Positions 17,270 through 25,827 of a stretch of DNA of 64,000 nucleotides are shown here, piece after piece. Under the pieces are notes generated by a model. The model did no database searches, was not told where the DNA came from, and saw nothing but the letters and a program-made list of their open reading frames with translations. Source of the stretch: JALZKA01 sp963717635 (lineage in GTDB: Bacteria > Actinomycetota > Thermoleophilia > Solirubrobacterales > 70-9); the NCBI GenBank assembly GCA_963717635.1, contig OY970347.1, positions 1,488,001-1,552,000 of the forward strand. The letters run 5' to 3'. Both the position numbers and the translations under genes were made by a program. The number at the start of each line of letters is the position of its first letter. Position 1 is the first letter of the stretch.

Positions 17270-18394
17270 CTACGACGCGGCCGCCAGCGCGACGCGAAGC
17301 TCGTCGTCGTGGCCGCTCACCTCGCCGTCGAGCTTTGCCGCGAGTGCCGCGGCCAGGCCGCGGCCCACCGCAGGGCCCTCGGGAACGCCCGCCGCCATGA
17401 GGTCCGCGCCGCTGATCTCGGGCCGGACCCCGCGCCAGTCGCACACGTAGTCGTCGAGCCAGCGGGCGCCGGCGACGCGCGCGGCGGCCAGCTCGGCGGG
17501 CGCGCGCCCCCGCGCGAGTTCAACTCCCTGCGAGGGCCGTTCGGGATTGGCGGAGGACAGCCGCAGCGCGCCGGCTTCCAGCTCGGGGTTGGGCACCGCG
17601 AGTGAGTAGATCGCGTCGACGGGGTCGACGAGCTCGACCCACCCCGGCTGTGCGAGCACTGCCTGAAGCGCCACCAGGCGGGCTCCGACGCCGGTATCGA
17701 TGTCGGCCAGGCCCCAGCGGGCCAGCAGGTCGAAGGCCGCGGGCGCGGTTCTCTCGCCCGCGATCCGTCGCAGCTCGGCCTGCACCCGCTCGCCCGACAC
17801 CGTGCTCAGGTCGGCGGACGACAGCAGTTCGAACGTGTCCGGCTCGACGTCGAACTCAAGTCGGGTCGCGTACCGGGCTGCGCGGAGGGCGCGGGTCGGA
17901 TCGTCGGAGAACGAAGCGGGGTGCAGAACACTGAGCAGCCGGTTGCCGAGGTCGTCGAGACCGCCGTGGGGGTCGACGAGGATCGGCTCCCCCATCAACG
18001 GAACCGCCATCGCGTTGACGGTGAAGTCACGGCGGGCGAGGTCGCGCTCGAGCGACGCCGGCTCGACGTCCGGGAGGGCTCCCGGCCGTTCGTAGCGCTC
18101 GGCCCGGGTGGAGGCGAGGTCCACGCGGACCCCGTTTAGATCCACCGTCGCCGTCGCGAACCGTTCGTGCGCCACGGGTTCCACTCCCAGGCGCCGTGCA
18201 AGCTCGGGAGCGTCGCCCTCGACGGCCACGTCGAGGTCGGGGTGCTCGCCGCCAAGCAGCAGATCACGCACGGCTCCGCCGACCAGGTACGCCCGCTCGC
18301 CGGCGAGCGCCGAGCGCAGCCCCTCGATGCCCGGCAGTTGCGCCAGACGTTCGGGGATCAGGCTCGGATCGATGTTGGGGCGGTCGGCTTCCAT
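17270..18394 (-). CDS. CCA tRNA nucleotidyltransferase / poly(A) polymerase family protein
   Basis: A 374-residue class II nucleotidyltransferase. The head domain has LVGGAVRDLLLGG and the two-Asp motif HPDLDVAVEGD, then RRDFTVNAMAVPL and the DPTRALRAARYATRLEF region. It would add or repair the CCA end of tRNAs, or act as a poly(A) polymerase; the two cannot be separated by eye. The C-terminal part looks degenerate compared with the longer actinobacterial PcnA enzymes that carry an HD domain. Confidence 0.85.
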   Translation of the reverse strand: MEADRPNIDPSLIPERLAQLPGIEGLRSALAGERAYLVGGAVRDLLLGGEHPDLDVAVEGDAPELARRLGVEPVAHERFATATVDLNGVRVDLASTRAERYERPGALPDVEPASLERDLARRDFTVNAMAVPLMGEPILVDPHGGLDDLGNRLLSVLHPASFSDDPTRALRAARYATRLEFDVEPDTFELLSSADLSTVSGERVQAELRRIAGERTAPAAFDLLARWGLADIDTGVGARLVALQAVLAQPGWVELVDPVDAIYSLAVPNPELEAGALRLSSANPERPSQGVELARGRAPAELAAARVAGARWLDDYVCDWRGVRPEISGADLMAAGVPEGPAVGRGLAAALAAKLDGEVSGHDDELRVALAAAS

Positions 18395-18421
18395 CGGGTG
18401 ACGTAAGACGGCTCGCCTACC

Positions 18422-19765
18422 ATGACAGGCCGCATGAGCCGGCTACTCGAGATCTGGAAATCCTGGAGCGTGCGCCGCCGAGCGATCACCGCAGGCGCCG
18501 TCGTGGTCGCGGCCGTCGGCCTCGGCGTGCTCGCCTACGCGCTCCTGAAGCGCCCGGCCGACGTTTCAAATCCCGACGTGGAGTTCGTCGAGCAGGCGGC
18601 GCCCAAGCCGAACGACCCCAAGGACAAGACCGTCGACTGGCCGACCTACGGATACAACGACGCCCGGACCCGGTACTTCCCGACGCGCGTGGTCAGGCCG
18701 CCGTTCAGCAACTCGGACTGGTCGGCGCACTTCGGCAAGCTGCTCGAGTTCTCGCCGATCGTCGTCGACGACCGGATCTACATGATGGACATCGAAAGCC
18801 GGTTCCTGGCGCTCAACGCGAAGACCGGCAAGACGATCTGGGAGCGGCGGATCGGAAAACTGAATGCCACCTCCCCGGCTTACAGCAAGGGCCGCCTGTT
18901 CGCCACCAATCTCGAGCCCGGCCAGGCGCTGGCTCTGCGCGCCGGGGACGGCAAGCTGCTGTGGCGCACCCCGCTGCCGGGGCGCAGCGAATCGTCCCCC
19001 CTGGCCTTCAAGGACAAGCTCGTGATCTTCGGCTGCGAGTGCGGCACGGTCTTCGCGCTCGATCAGAAGAGCGGCAAGATCAAGTGGACCGTCGACACCG
19101 GCGGCGCGATCAAGGGCGCGCTGGCGCAGGGCGGCGGCGACGTCTACGGCGGCAACTACGCGGGCGAGGTCTTCGCGATCGATGCGGCGACGGGCCGCGA
19201 GGAATGGCGCGTCGACACGATCGGCGGCAGCTTCGGCCGTGGCGGCGGGATCTACTCGACGCCCGCGGTGGCCTTCGGCCGGGTCTACTTCGGCTCGATC
19301 GACTCGCGCGTTTACAGCCTCGATCAGGACGACGGCGAGATCGCCTGGTCGCAGTCGACCGGCGCCGAGGTGTACTCGGGTCCGGCGGTCGCCGACCCTC
19401 CTGACGCGCCGCCAACCGTCTACATCGGCTCCGCCGACAACAACGTCTACGCGATGAACGCCGAGACCGGCGACATCCGCTGGCAGCAGAACGCGGGCGG
19501 CCAGGTGACGGGGGCCGGAAGCGTGATCGGCAATGTCGCCTACTTCTCGGTGATCGGGGACGCCGTCGGGACCCTGGGCTATGACGTCGCGAGCGGCAAG
19601 AAGGTCTTCGAGCACGAGCTGGGCGAGTACAACCCGGCGATCACCGACGGCCAGCGCCTCTATTTGACCGGGTACTCGACGGTCCGCGCGTTCCCACCGA
19701 AGCAGCCCGGCGACAACAAGGGCACCGGCAAGAAGGCCGGCAAGAAGGCTAAGGACGAGGGCTGA
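18422..19765 (+). CDS. Membrane-anchored PQQ-like beta-propeller protein
   Basis: A 447-residue protein. Residues about 19-42 form one membrane segment with arginines before it, so the rest is probably outside the cell. The body is a chain of repeats of the form LNAKTGKTIWERRIG, LDQKSGKIKW, IDAATGREEWRV, LDQDDGEIAW and MNAETGDIRWQ, the PQQ-dehydrogenase/BamB-type eight-blade propeller. I see no catalytic signature, so it may be a scaffold rather than an enzyme. The last 20 residues are Lys/Gly-rich. It converges with the sugar dehydrogenase gene, overlapping it by 17 bases. Confidence 0.85.
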   Translation: MTGRMSRLLEIWKSWSVRRRAITAGAVVVAAVGLGVLAYALLKRPADVSNPDVEFVEQAAPKPNDPKDKTVDWPTYGYNDARTRYFPTRVVRPPFSNSDWSAHFGKLLEFSPIVVDDRIYMMDIESRFLALNAKTGKTIWERRIGKLNATSPAYSKGRLFATNLEPGQALALRAGDGKLLWRTPLPGRSESSPLAFKDKLVIFGCECGTVFALDQKSGKIKWTVDTGGAIKGALAQGGGDVYGGNYAGEVFAIDAATGREEWRVDTIGGSFGRGGGIYSTPAVAFGRVYFGSIDSRVYSLDQDDGEIAWSQSTGAEVYSGPAVADPPDAPPTVYIGSADNNVYAMNAETGDIRWQQNAGGQVTGAGSVIGNVAYFSVIGDAVGTLGYDVASGKKVFEHELGEYNPAITDGQRLYLTGYSTVRAFPPKQPGDNKGTGKKAGKKAKDEG

Positions 19766-20960
19766 GCCGGACGATCTCGCCGTTCAGCGAGAGCGCGTAG
19801 ATGCGGCCGGCATTGTCCTCGGCAAACGACGCGATCCGCTCGAGCACGACGCCAAGCGACTGATCGTCTGCCGCCTCGGCGCCGGGCTCGAAGCTCCGGA
19901 GCACGGCCTGGCAGAAGTCGGCGTAGACGTAGCGGCCCTCGAGGCCGGGCAGGTCCGGATCCCGCACGACGTAGCCGCCGGTCACGGCGCACGTCGGGTC
20001 GAGCTTGCCGAGCTTCTCCCCGGTGCGCTCATAGCTCAGCGCCGGTGGGATTGCCCCCGCGGCCCTGACGTCCTCCAGCTGCCTCGCAGTCCCCTCGTAG
20101 GCGGGCCAGCCGAAGTTCGCGCCCGCGAGCTCGTCGGCCTCGACGTAGTTCAGCTCCTCCTGGACGCTGGAGCCGACGTCGCCGAACGTAAACGCGCCCG
20201 TCTCGCGGTCGAACGAGTAGCGCCAGGGGTTCCGCAGGCCGGAGGCGTAGACCTCGTCGCGCCCCGGCTTGCCGATGTACGGGTTGTCGGGCGGAATCGT
20301 GTAGGTCGATTCCTCGCCCGAGGTCGGCTCGATCCGCAGCAGCTTGCCGAGCAGGCTGTCGAGGTTCTGCGCGGCGTCGGAGATCGGGTCGAGCGGGCCG
20401 CCGTCGCCGGTGGCGAGGTACAGGTACTCGTCGCGGCCGAACGTCACGAGCCCGCCCCAGTGGATGTCGTTCGGGTGCTCGATCTCGAGCAGCGACCGCC
20501 GGCTGGCCGGGTCAGCGGCCGACCGTGAATCGTCGACGGTGAACTCGTCGAGGTGCAGCTTGTGGTCGCGGCCGGAGTAGGCCACGTAGAAACGCCCGTC
20601 CTCGGCGTAGTCGGGAGAGAAGGCAAGCGAGAGCAACCCCGCCTCGCCCTCGGTGCGCACGAGCGGGCGGATGTCGAGAAACGGCTCGACGGCGAGCTCG
20701 GCGTCCGCGCCGAGCACCCGGATCGTCCCCTTGCGCTCGACGACGTAGAAGTCGTGCGACTCGCCGGGCGGCTGAGCGAGATGGATCGGCTCGTTCGCCT
20801 CCCCCACCGGCTCGAGCTCGAGCTGCGCCTTGCCGATCAGATCGCGCTTCCGCTGGCGATCCTCGTCGTCGGAGCCCCCGCAGCCGGCGGCGAGCAGAGC
20901 GATCAGAGCGACCGCGGCGACCGAGGGGAATCTGAGCGCAGGTCGCATGCGGCGGCGCAT
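19749..20960 (-). CDS. Lipoprotein PQQ-dependent sugar dehydrogenase-like protein
   Basis: A 403-residue six-blade propeller of the soluble glucose/aldose sugar dehydrogenase (GSDH/YliI) family. A signal peptide ends in the lipobox LLAAGCGG, so it is lipid-anchored outside the membrane. Family landmarks are SLAFSPDYAEDGRFYVAYS, the catalytic-His region DIHWGGLVTFGRDEYLYLATGDGG (broken here as DIHWGGLVTF and YLYLATGDGG), SLLGKLLRIEP and VYASGLRNPWRYSFD. Such enzymes oxidise sugars with PQQ and calcium; the true substrate is unknown. No PQQ synthesis genes are in this window. Confidence 0.85.
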   Translation of the reverse strand: MRRRMRPALRFPSVAAVALIALLAAGCGGSDDEDRQRKRDLIGKAQLELEPVGEANEPIHLAQPPGESHDFYVVERKGTIRVLGADAELAVEPFLDIRPLVRTEGEAGLLSLAFSPDYAEDGRFYVAYSGRDHKLHLDEFTVDDSRSAADPASRRSLLEIEHPNDIHWGGLVTFGRDEYLYLATGDGGPLDPISDAAQNLDSLLGKLLRIEPTSGEESTYTIPPDNPYIGKPGRDEVYASGLRNPWRYSFDRETGAFTFGDVGSSVQEELNYVEADELAGANFGWPAYEGTARQLEDVRAAGAIPPALSYERTGEKLGKLDPTCAVTGGYVVRDPDLPGLEGRYVYADFCQAVLRSFEPGAEAADDQSLGVVLERIASFAEDNAGRIYALSLNGEIVRLSPRP

Positions 20961-20987
20961 GATAGGTGGAGTCCGATTGCATCGACA

Positions 20988-21022
20988 GTCGAGTTAGTGG
21001 CCCCAGGCGCAACTAACTCGAC
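20988..21022. repeat. Perfect 11-base inverted repeat between hisF and the sugar dehydrogenase gene
   Basis: GTCGAGTTAGT at 20988-20998 is the exact complement of ACTAACTCGAC at 21012-21022, with a 13-base loop. It lies 42 bases downstream of the hisF stop and 28 bases upstream of the dehydrogenase start, both on the minus strand. There is no T-run, so it may be a protein-binding dyad controlling the dehydrogenase gene or a factor-dependent terminator of the his transcript. Confidence 0.55.
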
Positions 21023-21063
21023 ACTCGGTCAAGAACGTCGGCACCACCCGGCCGTCCGAGGGC

Positions 21064-21822
21064 TCATAGCCGCACCGGGATGCCCGCCTTGTCCAGGTGC
21101 TCCTTCGCCTCGCGGACGGTGTGCTTGCCGTAGTGGAAGATCGAGGCGACGAGGACGGCGTCGGCTCCCCCCTCCAAGATCCCGGCCGACAGGTGCTGAA
21201 GCTCGCCTGCGCCGCCCGATGCGATCACCGGCACGCTGACAGCGTCCGCGACGGCGCGGGTCAGCTCGAGCTCGTAGCCGTCCGCGGTCCCGTCGCGGTC
21301 CATGCTGGTCAGCAGGACCTCCCCCGCCCCGCGCTCGGTCGCCTCGCGCGCCCAGGCCACGGCCTCGCGGCCATCGACGCGCTCGCGGCCGCCTGAGATG
21401 TAGACGTCGTAGCCGGCCGCCGCCTGCTTGGCGTCGATCGCGATCACCACGCATTGCGAGCCGAAGACCTCCGCCAGCTCGCCGATCAGCTCCGGGCGCA
21501 CAAGAGCCGAGGAGTTGACCGAGATCTTGTCGGCGCCCGCATCGAGGACCGCCTGGGCATCCTCCACGGACCGGATGCCGCCGCCGATCGTGAACGGGAT
21601 GAAGACGTTGTCGGCGGTCCGCCGGGCGAGCTGGACGATCGTGTCGCGCTGCTCGTGCGACGCGGTGATGTCGAGGAACACCAGCTCGTCGGCGCCCTCG
21701 GCGTCGTAGCGCTCGGCCAGCTCCACCGGATCGCCCGCGTCGCGGATGTCGACGAAGTTGGTGCCCTTGACGACGCGTCCCGCGTCGACGTCGAGACAGG
21801 GGATGACCCGCTTTAAGACCAC
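21064..21822 (-). CDS. hisF: Imidazole glycerol phosphate synthase, cyclase subunit
   Basis: A 252-residue TIM barrel that cyclises the product of HisA with ammonia from HisH, giving IGP and AICAR. CLDVDAGRVVKGTNF carries the first catalytic Asp, VVIAIDAKQ the second, and IASGGAGELQHL the second phosphate site. GTG start at 21822. Last gene of the his block, separated from hisA by a small basic ORF. Confidence 0.97.
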   Translation of the reverse strand: MVLKRVIPCLDVDAGRVVKGTNFVDIRDAGDPVELAERYDAEGADELVFLDITASHEQRDTIVQLARRTADNVFIPFTIGGGIRSVEDAQAVLDAGADKISVNSSALVRPELIGELAEVFGSQCVVIAIDAKQAAAGYDVYISGGRERVDGREAVAWAREATERGAGEVLLTSMDRDGTADGYELELTRAVADAVSVPVIASGGAGELQHLSAGILEGGADAVLVASIFHYGKHTVREAKEHLDKAGIPVRL

Positions 21823-21842
21823 GGCGGAGACTCCCGCGCGGG

Positions 21843-22088
21843 CTACGCCTCGCGCGCGGCCTTCAGCGCCTTGCTCGCCAGGTCGCGCACACGGGTGCGC
21901 TCGCGCTCGGTCAGGTTCGAGGGCCGGCCCTGGGATTTCTTGACAAGCTCGAGCAGGCGCTTGCGCTCGGCCGGCGTCAGCGCCTTCGACGCAGCCGTTC
22001 CCTTCTTGTAGACGAGCGCCGCCGCCAGCATCACCTTCTTCCAGGGGATCCTCTTCGCGGTCGTGACGATGGTCGTGGCGGCGGGCAT
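21843..22088 (-). CDS. Small basic protein between hisA and hisF
   Basis: An 81-residue protein rich in Lys and Arg that I do not recognise. It begins MPAATTIVTTAKRIPWKKV, has a short apolar stretch (MLAAALVY) too short for a sure membrane helix, then a charged helical C-terminal half (LTPAERKRLLELVKKSQG, then TERERTRVRDLASKALKA). The sequence after residue 36 suggests a helical hairpin with nucleic acid-binding charge. The ATG lies 14 bases after the hisA stop. Its place inside the his block implies co-expression, not a histidine role. Confidence 0.65.
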   Translation of the reverse strand: MPAATTIVTTAKRIPWKKVMLAAALVYKKGTAASKALTPAERKRLLELVKKSQGRPSNLTERERTRVRDLASKALKAAREA

Positions 22089-22101
22089 CACGCGGCTGAG
22101 A

Positions 22102-22833
22102 TTAGCGCCCCTCGCGCAGGGCTTCGACCGCTTCGCCGACCGTGAACCGCCCCTCATACAGCGCCCGGCCCACGATCGCGCCGCCCAGCGCGGGCAGTTC
22201 CAGGGCAGCGAGCGCGCGCAGGTCGTCCAGGGTGCCGACGCCGCCGGAATAGATCAGCTCCGCGTCCAGGTCCGCCGCGATCGACTCCAACTCGGCCAAC
22301 GGCGGACCCGCCATCGTCCCGTCCACCTCGATCGGGGTGAACACGATCCGGCTTGCTCCACGGTCCGCGAGGACCCGGATCAATCCCGGCGCGGGCTCAT
22401 CCGTGGTCTCGACCCAGCCTGCGGCGGCGGCCATCCCGCCCCGTGCGTCGACGCCCACGACCACGCGTTGCCCGTGCTGATCGAGCATCGCGTCGAGGAA
22501 CTCGGGGTCGCGCAGGGCCGCGGTGCCGATCACCACCCGTTCCGCCCCGGCCTCGAGCGCGGCCTCCACGGAACCGGCGTCGCGCAGGCCGCCGCCGAGT
22601 TGCAGGGGTAGATCGACCGCCTCGGCGATCCGGCGAACGTGCTCGAGGTTTCGCGCCGTCCCGGTGCGGGCGCCGTCGAGGTCGACGACGTGCAGCCATT
22701 CGGCGCCGCCCTCAGCCCAGCGCTCGGCGGCGTCGACGGGGTCGGCGTCATACGCCGTCTCGCGCTCGTAGTCGCCCTGCATGAGGCGCACCGCGCGGCC
22801 CTCGCGGATATCGATCGCTGGATAGAGGATCAC
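22102..22833 (-). CDS. hisA: ProFAR isomerase (HisA)
   Basis: A 243-residue (beta/alpha)8 isomerase of histidine synthesis. LYPAIDIREGRAVRL holds the catalytic Asp, LQLGGGLRDAGSVEAAL and YSGGVGTLDDLRAL are phosphate-binding segments, and VVGVDARGGMAAAAGW carries the second catalytic Asp. In Actinobacteria lacking trpF the HisA homologue (PriA) also serves tryptophan synthesis; this cannot be decided from the window. GTG start overlapping hisH as GTGA. Confidence 0.95.
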   Translation of the reverse strand: MILYPAIDIREGRAVRLMQGDYERETAYDADPVDAAERWAEGGAEWLHVVDLDGARTGTARNLEHVRRIAEAVDLPLQLGGGLRDAGSVEAALEAGAERVVIGTAALRDPEFLDAMLDQHGQRVVVGVDARGGMAAAAGWVETTDEPAPGLIRVLADRGASRIVFTPIEVDGTMAGPPLAELESIAADLDAELIYSGGVGTLDDLRALAALELPALGGAIVGRALYEGRFTVGEAVEALREGR

Positions 22834-23459
22834 GCCGGGACGGTGGCCGAGTCGACGCAGATCCCGGCGAAGTTGCGCAGCAGCCGCAGCCCCGCGCCAC
22901 TCGACTTCTCCGGGTGGAACTGGACCCCGAACACGTTGCCGCGCTCGACGGCGCAACAGAAGGCCTCACCGTAGGCGGCCGTGCCGAGCGTGTCGGCCGG
23001 ATCGTCCGGCCGTGGCGCGAACGAGTGCACGAAGTAGAACGGCTCCTCCTCCGCGAGCCCCGAAGTGAGCGGCGAATCCCGCGTCCAGCGCACCGGGGAC
23101 CAGCCGATGTGCGGCAGCTTGAGGCCGAGTGCGTCCAGCGCGGTCACCGGACCGGCGGTCAGGCCCAGCCCGGAGGCGCCGCCGAGCTCCTTTGACGAGG
23201 AGAAGATCAGCTGCATCCCGAGACAGATGCCGAGCAACGGCGTGCCGGCCTCTACCCGTGCGGCGATCAGCCGGTCGAAGCCACGCTCGCGGATCCGCTC
23301 GATCGCCTTCGGGAACGCCCCCACCCCCGGGAGGATCACGCCGGCCGCCGCTCGTGCCTGCTCAGGGTCGGAGGTGATCTCGGCCGCGACGTCGACCCGC
23401 AGCAGCGCCTTCTCCACCGAGCGGAGGTTGCCCATCCCGTAGTCGAGGATCGCGATCAC
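22830..23459 (-). CDS. hisH: Imidazole glycerol phosphate synthase, glutaminase subunit
   Basis: A 209-residue class I glutamine amidotransferase that supplies ammonia to HisF. The nucleophile elbow GICLGMQLIF contains the catalytic Cys, and the His-Glu pair is in VQFHPEKSSGAG. The start AILDYGMGNLRSVEKAL is typical. GTG start at 23459. The plus-strand NTF2-like gene upstream separates hisH from hisB, so hisH needs its own promoter in the 52-base gap at 23460-23511. Confidence 0.96.
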   Translation of the reverse strand: MIAILDYGMGNLRSVEKALLRVDVAAEITSDPEQARAAAGVILPGVGAFPKAIERIRERGFDRLIAARVEAGTPLLGICLGMQLIFSSSKELGGASGLGLTAGPVTALDALGLKLPHIGWSPVRWTRDSPLTSGLAEEEPFYFVHSFAPRPDDPADTLGTAAYGEAFCCAVERGNVFGVQFHPEKSSGAGLRLLRNFAGICVDSATVPA

Positions 23460-23511
23460 GCGTCAAGGTTAGGAGAGGGCCCGCGTCCGCTGTGCATGTA
23501 GGGTCGGCCCG

Positions 23512-23910
23512 GTGGTCTCGGAAGCCCGCGAAACGATCCGGCGGCTGGCCATGGCCTTCAACGACGGCGACATCGAGGGCATGATCGCTGACCTCGATCC
23601 GGAGGCTGAGCTGTACCCGCTCCGGGCGCAGCTCGAGGGCAAGGCCTACCGCGGTCACGATGGCGCGCGTCAGATGGTTGCCGACCTCGCCGAGGACTGG
23701 GAGTACATGCGGATCGCTGTCGACGAGCTTTTCGACGCTGGGGAGGACCAGGTCGTCGCCCTGTGCCGCCTGCGATCGAGGGGCCGAGCGAGCGGCATGG
23801 ACCTCGACGTTCCGATCGCGTTCGTCTGGCGGCTGCGGGACGGAAAGGTCGCCTACAGCAGGAGCTTCTCCGAGCAGGCCGACGCGCTCAAGGCAGCGGG
23901 CCTCGAGTAG
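23512..23910 (+). CDS. SnoaL/NTF2-like protein
   Basis: A 132-residue cone-fold protein: RETIRRLAMAFNDGDIEGMI at the start and FVWRLRDGKVAYSRSFSEQADAL at the end are typical of the SnoaL-like NTF2 superfamily, which includes isomerases, hydrolases and ligand-binding proteins. No catalytic residues can be assigned. It starts with GTG at 23512 and lies on the opposite strand to the his genes on either side, ending 13 bases from the hisB stop, so it splits the his block in two. Confidence 0.8.
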   Translation: MVSEARETIRRLAMAFNDGDIEGMIADLDPEAELYPLRAQLEGKAYRGHDGARQMVADLAEDWEYMRIAVDELFDAGEDQVVALCRLRSRGRASGMDLDVPIAFVWRLRDGKVAYSRSFSEQADALKAAGLE

Positions 23911-23923
23911 CGACGCGGCGCCG

Positions 23924-24514
23924 TCAGCTGGTCAGCGTGCCCTTGGTCGACGGCACGCCGGTTTCGTCGGGGTCGATCGAGACCGCCTCGCGCAGCGCTC
24001 GGGCGAACGCCTTGAAGCAGGCCTCGATCATGTGGTGCGCGTTCGACCCGTACCTGGTGCCGACGTGAAGGGTGATGCGCGCGTTGCTGGCGACAGCGCG
24101 GAAGAACTCCTCGGCCAGCTCGGCGTCGAAGCCGGCGATCGAGACCGGCGGGAGATTCGCCTCGAACAGGCAAAGCGGGCGGCCCGAGATGTCGATCGCG
24201 CACATGCCAAGCGACTCGTCCATCGGCACCGCGACGTACCCGTAGCGGCGGATCCCGGCGCGATCGCCGAGCGCTTCGTCGAGCGCCTGGCCGAGCACGA
24301 TGCCGATGTCCTCGACGGTGTGGTGGGCGCCCGTCTCGAGGTCGCCGCTGGCCTCCACCTGCAGGCCGAGCCGGCCGTGGCGGCCGAGCAGGTCGAGCAT
24401 GTGGTCGAGGAACCCGACGCCGGTCTCGGCGGCGACATCGCCGCCATCCAGGTCCAGGGCGAGGCTTACCTGTGTCTCGCCGGTCTTGCGCTCGATCTTC
24501 GCCGTTCGGGCCAT
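23924..24514 (-). CDS. hisB: Imidazoleglycerol-phosphate dehydratase
   Basis: A 196-residue manganese enzyme of histidine synthesis, in the single-function form without the HAD phosphatase domain. The metal-binding repeats are seen as GFLDHMLDLLGRHG with HHTVEDIGIVLG, and later DITLH-like HVGTRYGSNAHHMIEACFK. ATG start at 24514. The hisD stop is 23 bases upstream. Confidence 0.96.
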   Translation of the reverse strand: MARTAKIERKTGETQVSLALDLDGGDVAAETGVGFLDHMLDLLGRHGRLGLQVEASGDLETGAHHTVEDIGIVLGQALDEALGDRAGIRRYGYVAVPMDESLGMCAIDISGRPLCLFEANLPPVSIAGFDAELAEEFFRAVASNARITLHVGTRYGSNAHHMIEACFKAFARALREAVSIDPDETGVPSTKGTLTS

Positions 24515-24537
24515 GGCTCACCAAACCTAGCTGCAAA

Positions 24538-25827
24538 TCACGTGGTTTTGCGACCTGTGCGCGCCCGTGCCGACTCGCCGTGCACGGGCAGGCCCTCGGC
24601 CTTTGCGATTTCCTCGACCATGCGGGCCAGGTTCTTCGCCCCACCGCGGTCGATCGTGACGACCGAGGTCCGGCGCATGAACGTCCGTGCGCCGAGCGGG
24701 CCGCCGAAGCGCGCTGCGCCGCCGGTTGGCAACACGTGATTCGAGCCGGCCGCGTAGTCGCCGAACGCCGCCCCGCCGCCCTTGCCCACGAAGACGCAGC
24801 CGGCGATGCGCTCCCGGGCCAGCTCGGCGTTGGCGCCCTTGAAGCTGAGCTCGAGGTGCTCGGGCGCCAGGGCGTCGGCCAGCTCGAGTCCAGCCTTGAG
24901 TGAGGGCGTCTCGACCAGCGCCAGGGGCGCCTCCGCCACGCTCGGTCGCTCACCCGCGATTGCGGCGATCCGCTTCGCGATCGCATCGAGCGCCGCGCCG
25001 TTTGAAGAGATCGCCACCAGCGGGCTGTCGTGGCCGTGCTCCGCCTGTGCGAGCAGGTCGAGGACGACCTCGTCCAGATCGGCGGTCGCATCGAGGACGA
25101 CGGCCAGCTCGCTGGGGCCGGCTAGCCCGTCGACGCCGATCGTGCCGAAGAGCTGGCGCTTTGCCTCGGTGACCCAGGCGTTGCCGGGACCGACGACGAT
25201 GTCCACCGGTTCGATCGTCTCGGTGCCGAGCGCAAGCGCGGCGATGGCGTGCGCGCCCCCCAGGGCGTAGACCTCGTCGACGCCCGCGATCTCGACCGCC
25301 GCGAGCGTGATCGCGCCGACGCTGCCGTCCGGCTCGGGCGGCGTCGCGAGCGCGACCCGCTCAACCCCCGCGGCTCGCGCCGGAATGCAGCACATCAGGA
25401 CCGACGACGGGTATGCAGCCCGACCACCCGGAGCGTAGGCACCGGCGGCGGCCACCGGCCCCTCGGCGATCTCGACCCGCTGGCCCTGCTCCAACTCCAC
25501 GCCGACCGGCTCGGCGGTCAGCTCCGCCTCGGCGACGATGCGGATGTTGGTCGCGGCGAGTTCGAGGGCTTCGACCAGCCCGGAGTGGACGCTCTCGCGC
25601 GCCCGGGCGAGCTGATCGGCCGCCACGCGGTGCGAGTCGGGCCGCTCAACGACGCCGTCGAGGTGCACCGTCAGCTCGTTGAGCGCGGCGTCCCCGCGCT
25701 CGCGCACGGCTTCGATGATCTCGCCGACCCGCTTCACGAGCCCGGGTGGCGGCGGCGCGGCGGCGCGAATGCCGTCGACGATCTCGGCCGGGTCCGAGCC
25801 GTCCCATGCGACGCGGGCAACCCTCAC
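24538..25827 (-). CDS. hisD: Histidinol dehydrogenase
   Basis: A 429-residue zinc enzyme oxidising histidinol to histidine in two NAD-dependent steps. VGPGNAWVTEAKRQLFG, DGLAGPSELAVV, AEHGHDSPLVA and the C-terminal GSNHVLPTGGAARF with the conserved SNHVLPT core identify it. GTG start overlapping hisG as GTGA. Confidence 0.96.
   Translation of the reverse strand: MRVARVAWDGSDPAEIVDGIRAAAPPPPGLVKRVGEIIEAVRERGDAALNELTVHLDGVVERPDSHRVAADQLARARESVHSGLVEALELAATNIRIVAEAELTAEPVGVELEQGQRVEIAEGPVAAAGAYAPGGRAAYPSSVLMCCIPARAAGVERVALATPPEPDGSVGAITLAAVEIAGVDEVYALGGAHAIAALALGTETIEPVDIVVGPGNAWVTEAKRQLFGTIGVDGLAGPSELAVVLDATADLDEVVLDLLAQAEHGHDSPLVAISSNGAALDAIAKRIAAIAGERPSVAEAPLALVETPSLKAGLELADALAPEHLELSFKGANAELARERIAGCVFVGKGGGAAFGDYAAGSNHVLPTGGAARFGGPLGARTFMRRTSVVTIDRGGAKNLARMVEEIAKAEGLPVHGESARARTGRKTT

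Noticed and set aside
18566..19615. Long antisense open frame opposite the PQQ-like propeller gene (and many similar ones in the window)
   Set aside because: High GC content keeps stop codons rare in the antisense frame. Its translation has no motif, while the sense frame is a clear repeat protein.
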